Assembly: GCF_027359415.1 (NCBI RefSeq)
Contig: NZ_CP114780.1
Coordinates: 1,262,764-1,326,763 of the forward strand
Origin: Prochlorococcus marinus str. MIT 0918
GTDB lineage: Bacteria > Cyanobacteriota > Cyanobacteriia > PCC-6307 > Cyanobiaceae
Reading direction: 5' to 3'
DNA: 64,000 bases
The notes beneath the pieces were generated by a model. It saw only the letters and a program-made list of their open reading frames with translations. It had not been told where the DNA came from and did not search any database. Positions within the stretch are counted from its first letter, which is position 1. Each line of letters begins with the position of its first letter. The position numbers and the translations under genes were made by a program. Of the stretch, positions 63,016 to 64,000 are shown piece after piece.

Positions 63016-64000
63016 ATGAGTGATTTGAGTAAGAAAGCATTAATAACTGGTATTACAGGGCAAGATGGTAGTTATCTCGCAGAACTATTGTTAGAAAAAG
63101 GCTATGAGGTTCACGGACTAAAAAGACGATCTAGTAGTTTTAATACAAGTAGAATCGATCACTTATATCAAGATCCACATGATCTAGAACCTAGTTTAAT
63201 TCTTCATTATGGGGACTTAACTGACAGTACAAATCTGATTAGAATAATTCAGCAAATTGAACCTGATGAAATATATAATCTAGGAGCACAAAGTCATGTT
63301 GCAGTAAGTTTTGAAGCCCCTGAATATACAGCAAATTGCGATGGGTTAGGAACACTACGCATTCTCGAAGCCGTTCGCTTATTAGGTTTAAAAAATCATA
63401 CTAAGATTTATCAAGCTAGTACTAGTGAGTTATATGGTCAGGTTCAAGAAATTCCTCAAAGTGAAAAAACACCCTTCTATCCAAGAAGCCCTTATGCAGT
63501 AGCAAAATTATATGGATTTTGGATAACCGTAAATTATCGCGAAGCCTATGGTATGTATGCGTGTAATGGAATACTGTTTAATCATGAGTCTCCTAGAAGA
63601 GGGGAAACCTTTGTGACGCGTAAAATTACAAGAGGCTTATCTCGAATTGACGCTGGATTAGATAAATGTATTTATGTAGGAAATTTAGAATCCTTGAGAG
63701 ATTGGGGCCATGCTAGAGATTATGTTGAAATGCAATGGCTAATGCTTCAACAAGACCAACCTCAAGATTTTGTAATTGCTACTGGCCGTCAAGAAAGTGT
63801 TAGACATTTTATTGAATTAACTGCTAGAGAATTGGGATGGGGTAATCTTCAATGGATAGGAGAAGGACTTCAAGAAATTGGAAAACGTCAAGATAATAAT
63901 GAGATAGTAGTTCGGGTGGATCCACGATATTTTCGACCGGCCGAAGTAGAAACTCTTTTAGGTGACCCCACGAAGGCCCATGAAATTTTAGGGTGGAAAC
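63016..64000 (+). CDS. gmd: GDP-mannose 4,6-dehydratase, 3' partial
   Basis: First committed step from GDP-mannose to GDP-fucose, GDP-rhamnose and similar sugars. Frame open to the right edge. Seen in 328 codons: [27 protein letters not shown] (NADP site), [51 protein letters not shown] (YxxxK), [16 protein letters not shown] and [17 protein letters not shown]. About 20-40 residues should be missing. Fits the fucosyltransferase-like gene upstream. Confidence 0.95.
   Translation, partial: MSDLSKKALITGITGQDGSYLAELLLEKGYEVHGLKRRSSSFNTSRIDHLYQDPHDLEPSLILHYGDLTDSTNLIRIIQQIEPDEIYNLGAQSHVAVSFEAPEYTANCDGLGTLRILEAVRLLGLKNHTKIYQASTSELYGQVQEIPQSEKTPFYPRSPYAVAKLYGFWITVNYREAYGMYACNGILFNHESPRRGETFVTRKITRGLSRIDAGLDKCIYVGNLESLRDWGHARDYVEMQWLMLQQDQPQDFVIATGRQESVRHFIELTARELGWGNLQWIGEGLQEIGKRQDNNEIVVRVDPRYFRPAEVETLLGDPTKAHEILGWK

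Noticed and set aside
1-64000. tRNA, rRNA or insertion-sequence genes
   Set aside because: I looked through the intergenic gaps for tRNA-like cloverleaf ends, rRNA motifs and transposase frames and found none that I could support.

Overview
The window looks like a low-GC, low-light-type Prochlorococcus chromosome (or a very close marine picocyanobacterium). The grounds are a cyanobacterial NADP-type gap2, cbiD, an Flv1/Flv3 flavodiiron pair, a glycine-rich RRM protein, small picocyanobacterial conserved proteins, an AT-rich base composition and very short intergenic gaps. The gene order argH - RNA-binding protein - dusA - msrB - grpE - dnaJ ... gap2 ... guaA ... alaS - speA - ndk - thiO - gatB - coaE - argJ is the one I remember from Prochlorococcus genomes; I could not run a comparison.

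Layout. 1-23.3 kb is core housekeeping: a truncated PP2C phosphatase, arginine synthesis, chaperones, murB/murC, gap2, thiL, a lumenal cyclophilin, efp, accB, pdxA, several small conserved proteins, a photorespiratory aminotransferase, cbiD and guaA. 23.3-27.9 kb is an accessory island at the 3' end of guaA. 27.9-50.1 kb returns to core genes: PBP2, Flv1/Flv3, SWIM + SNF2, alaS, speA, ndk, thiO, gatB, coaE, argJ. 50.1-50.3 kb holds a small fossil integration site at the 3' end of argJ. 50.5-64 kb is a very AT-rich surface-polysaccharide island (WavE-like protein, HAD-nucleotidyltransferase fusion, ABC exporter, fucosyltransferase-like GT11, PMT-type membrane glycosyltransferases, methyltransferase-GT2 fusion, flippase-like protein, gmd cut by the right edge).

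The most interesting region is the guaA island. The last codons of guaA (16 identical bases, then a gapped match of about 150 bases) recur exactly 2,660 bases downstream and still encode the guaA C-terminus with a different stop codon. This marks tandem integrative elements. Each unit carries short ACTTCACCGTG direct repeats that resemble integrase arm-type sites, one variable cargo gene (a DUF1651-like protein in unit A, a voltage-gated K+ channel in unit B), and a duplicated non-coding module on the minus strand. That module encodes a Yfr2-like RNA (GAGGAGU, GGAAACA, terminator) and, upstream of it, a roughly 60-nt RNA whose loop carries CUCCUCACA, the Yfr1/Yfr10-type motif complementary to Yfr2. 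Unit A also has a serine-recombinase operon of five tightly overlapping genes; unit B keeps one intact and one decayed copy of its small genes. The element therefore seems to carry its own pair of mutually complementary regulatory RNAs. A parallel fossil with paired 11-base repeats lies after argJ, suggesting the same integration strategy at a second core gene.
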